From NCBI RefSeq assembly GCF_029784155.1, contig NC_073693.1, positions 19,560,502-19,624,501 of the forward strand: 64,000 nucleotides of DNA. The letters are read 5' to 3'. Positions within the stretch are counted from its first letter, which is position 1; the number at the start of each line of letters is the position of its first letter. This DNA comes from Uranotaenia lowii. Taxonomy: Eukaryota > Arthropoda > Insecta > Diptera > Culicidae. A model generated the notes under the pieces. The model was given only the letters and a program-made list of their open reading frames with translations, had not been told where the DNA came from and did not search any database. A program made the position numbers and the translations under genes. Shown piece by piece: positions 63,153 through 64,000 of this stretch.

Positions 63153-63460
63153 TTGCATGGTAAATTTTTCATAGTTACTAGTGCTGGTAACTATTACTAG
63201 TGGCTAGAATATTTTTAACATGTATTTTAACAATCCTTATGTTAGGCTCATTGATTTGGCGTTTTTCGCGAAATTTTACTATTGCATGGTAAATTTTTCA
63301 TAGTTACTAGTGCTGGTAACTATTACTAGTGGTTAGAATATTTTTAACATTCATTTTAACAATCCTTGTGTAAAGCTCTTTCATTTGGCGTTTTTCGCGA
63401 AATTTTACTATCGCATGGTAAATTTTTCATAGTTACTAGTGCTGGTAACTGTTAGTAATG
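63153..63460 (-). repeat. 129-bp subterminal repeats, right array (outer part)
   Basis: Continuation of the inverted array, with GCATGGTAAATTTTTCATAG near 63155, 63285 and 63414. These copies resemble the left-array copies more closely than those at 60050-60740 do. Confidence 0.88.
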
Positions 63461-63973
63461 GGTAACGTTAACTTCCTACATCAATTTTTATAACCCTCCG
63501 CCAAATCCCATTGCGCGCTTACATATGTTTCAACTATCCTGTTGATAAAATCATACACACAGATTTCTCAATCGGCACTGCAAACAGAAACACGAACGAA
63601 ACACAAGGCCCTCACTCGAGCCCGTGCGCGCCGCCCGGTGAAGAAAAGAGGGCCGCCTCGGACCAATCGGAGAGCCGCCGCGCGCTGCATTGTGAGCCGC
63701 TGCGTCCTGTTCTTTGAGCCAAAAGAGAGGCCCCACCCGCCGCTCGATTAGGACGCGCGAGAGCTAGCCGTGCCTGTTTGACTCGGCCGCTCGCGCAGAT
63801 TTCGGATAGTGCATCTCGTCGACGAGAACGAGGGGAAAAGATTGAGCGAGCGTGTTTTTGTTTCGAGCGAGAGCGCGTCAACGGCCAGAACGCAAACGAA
63901 GAAGTGTTTTGCTCGAGATAAATGGTTTGCGTGTGCCGCGCGCGTCTGAAAGAGTGCGTTTTGTTGAACCCTG
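63461..63973. other. CG-rich right end of the hAT element
   Basis: Unlike the AT-rich interior, this end is rich in CG, with GCGCGC, CGAGCGAG and CGCGCG motifs. It ends in the TIR at 63962-63973. Short frames on both strands (61-89 codons) arise from low stop frequency in GC-rich DNA and have no family features. The left end (58585-58920) has similar composition. Confidence 0.7.
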
Positions 63974-63981
63974 GCTAGGTG

Positions 63982-64000
63982 AATGAAAAAAAGGTAAAAT
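63982..64000. repeat. Start of iteron row beyond the hAT insertion
   Basis: AAGGTAAAAT at the window edge continues the palindromic GGTAAA motif row seen just left of the hAT element, so the interrupted element extends past the window. Confidence 0.5.

Larger units (their letters stand above)
58577..63981 (+). mobile_element. 5.4-kb hAT element with nested insertions
   Basis: The element 58585-63973 begins CAGGGTTCAACA and ends with its complement TGTTGAACCCTG. It is flanked by the perfect 8-bp duplication GCTAGGTG (58577-58584 and 63974-63981), diagnostic of hAT transposition. The outer 300-400 bp at each end are CG-rich, with many GCGCGC and CGAG motifs. Inward lie 129-bp repeat arrays in opposite orientations around a transposase remnant. 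Two younger elements lie inside the right array. The catalytic part of the transposase is not visible, so this copy is nonautonomous. Confidence 0.93.

Noticed and set aside
63511..63881. Overlapping arginine and proline-rich frames at the right end of the hAT element
   Set aside because: The DNA here is GC-rich, which lowers stop frequency; frames occur on both strands without any domain.

Overview
This is animal nuclear DNA, most likely from a dipteran insect and probably a mosquito. The one long host gene is intron-split and encodes a phosphatidylinositol 4-kinase III beta (Drosophila fwd, human PI4KB). Around it is AT-rich DNA filled with insect-type transposons, including a DD37E Tc1/mariner relative of a family described from mosquitoes. 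No bacterial-style operon, CRISPR array or virus genome is visible. The species call is inference from gene and transposon families.

Layout: 1-37.9 kb has no host protein gene I can support. It is dominated by a 9-bp minisatellite (unit ACAAAAATG, or its complement) that covers about 4.6-7.6 kb and 14.1-18.8 kb. Decayed patches lie near 10, 12, 21.7, 25.5 and 35.5 kb. The arrays switch strand several times. They produce long stop-free reading frames (up to about 400 codons) in several frames on both strands, none of which I treat as a gene. Inside the second large array is a 308-bp near-perfect palindrome whose halves are mirror-image tRNA-like sequences. Other elements in this part are two copies of a fold-back element, a 5'-truncated Jockey-type LINE with a 12-bp target duplication, a TA-flanked MITE, a decayed DD37E Tc1/mariner transposon, a LINE/SINE-like insert with a 22-bp target duplication, and a tRNA-like SINE-head candidate.

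37.9-55.9 kb is the fwd/PI4KB gene on the plus strand. Ten coding exons join without frame conflict into about 1,272 codons ending in a complete lipid-kinase domain. The 10.8-kb intron 3 holds, all on the minus strand, a copia-type element reduced to a 5' LTR, primer site, repeat-filled leader and 3' LTR stub; a structurally intact 7.3-kb BEL/Pao retrotransposon with apparently identical 677-bp LTRs and a 5-bp target duplication; and a small single-exon gene for a secreted or type I membrane protein. The 3' UTR probably runs to a polyadenylation signal at 55.9 kb.

55.9-64 kb is a nest of DNA transposons. An element whose ends carry rows of short palindromic GGTAAA/TTTACC motifs (running off the window) contains a 324-bp hAT-type MITE and a 5.4-kb hAT element (TIR CAGGGTTCAACA, target duplication GCTAGGTG). 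The hAT element retains only the C-terminal dimerisation part of its transposase, between arrays of a 129-bp repeat in opposite orientations. One array is split by a 2.4-kb pogo/Tigger-like element, which is itself split by a 982-bp element. This gives a four-level insertion history.
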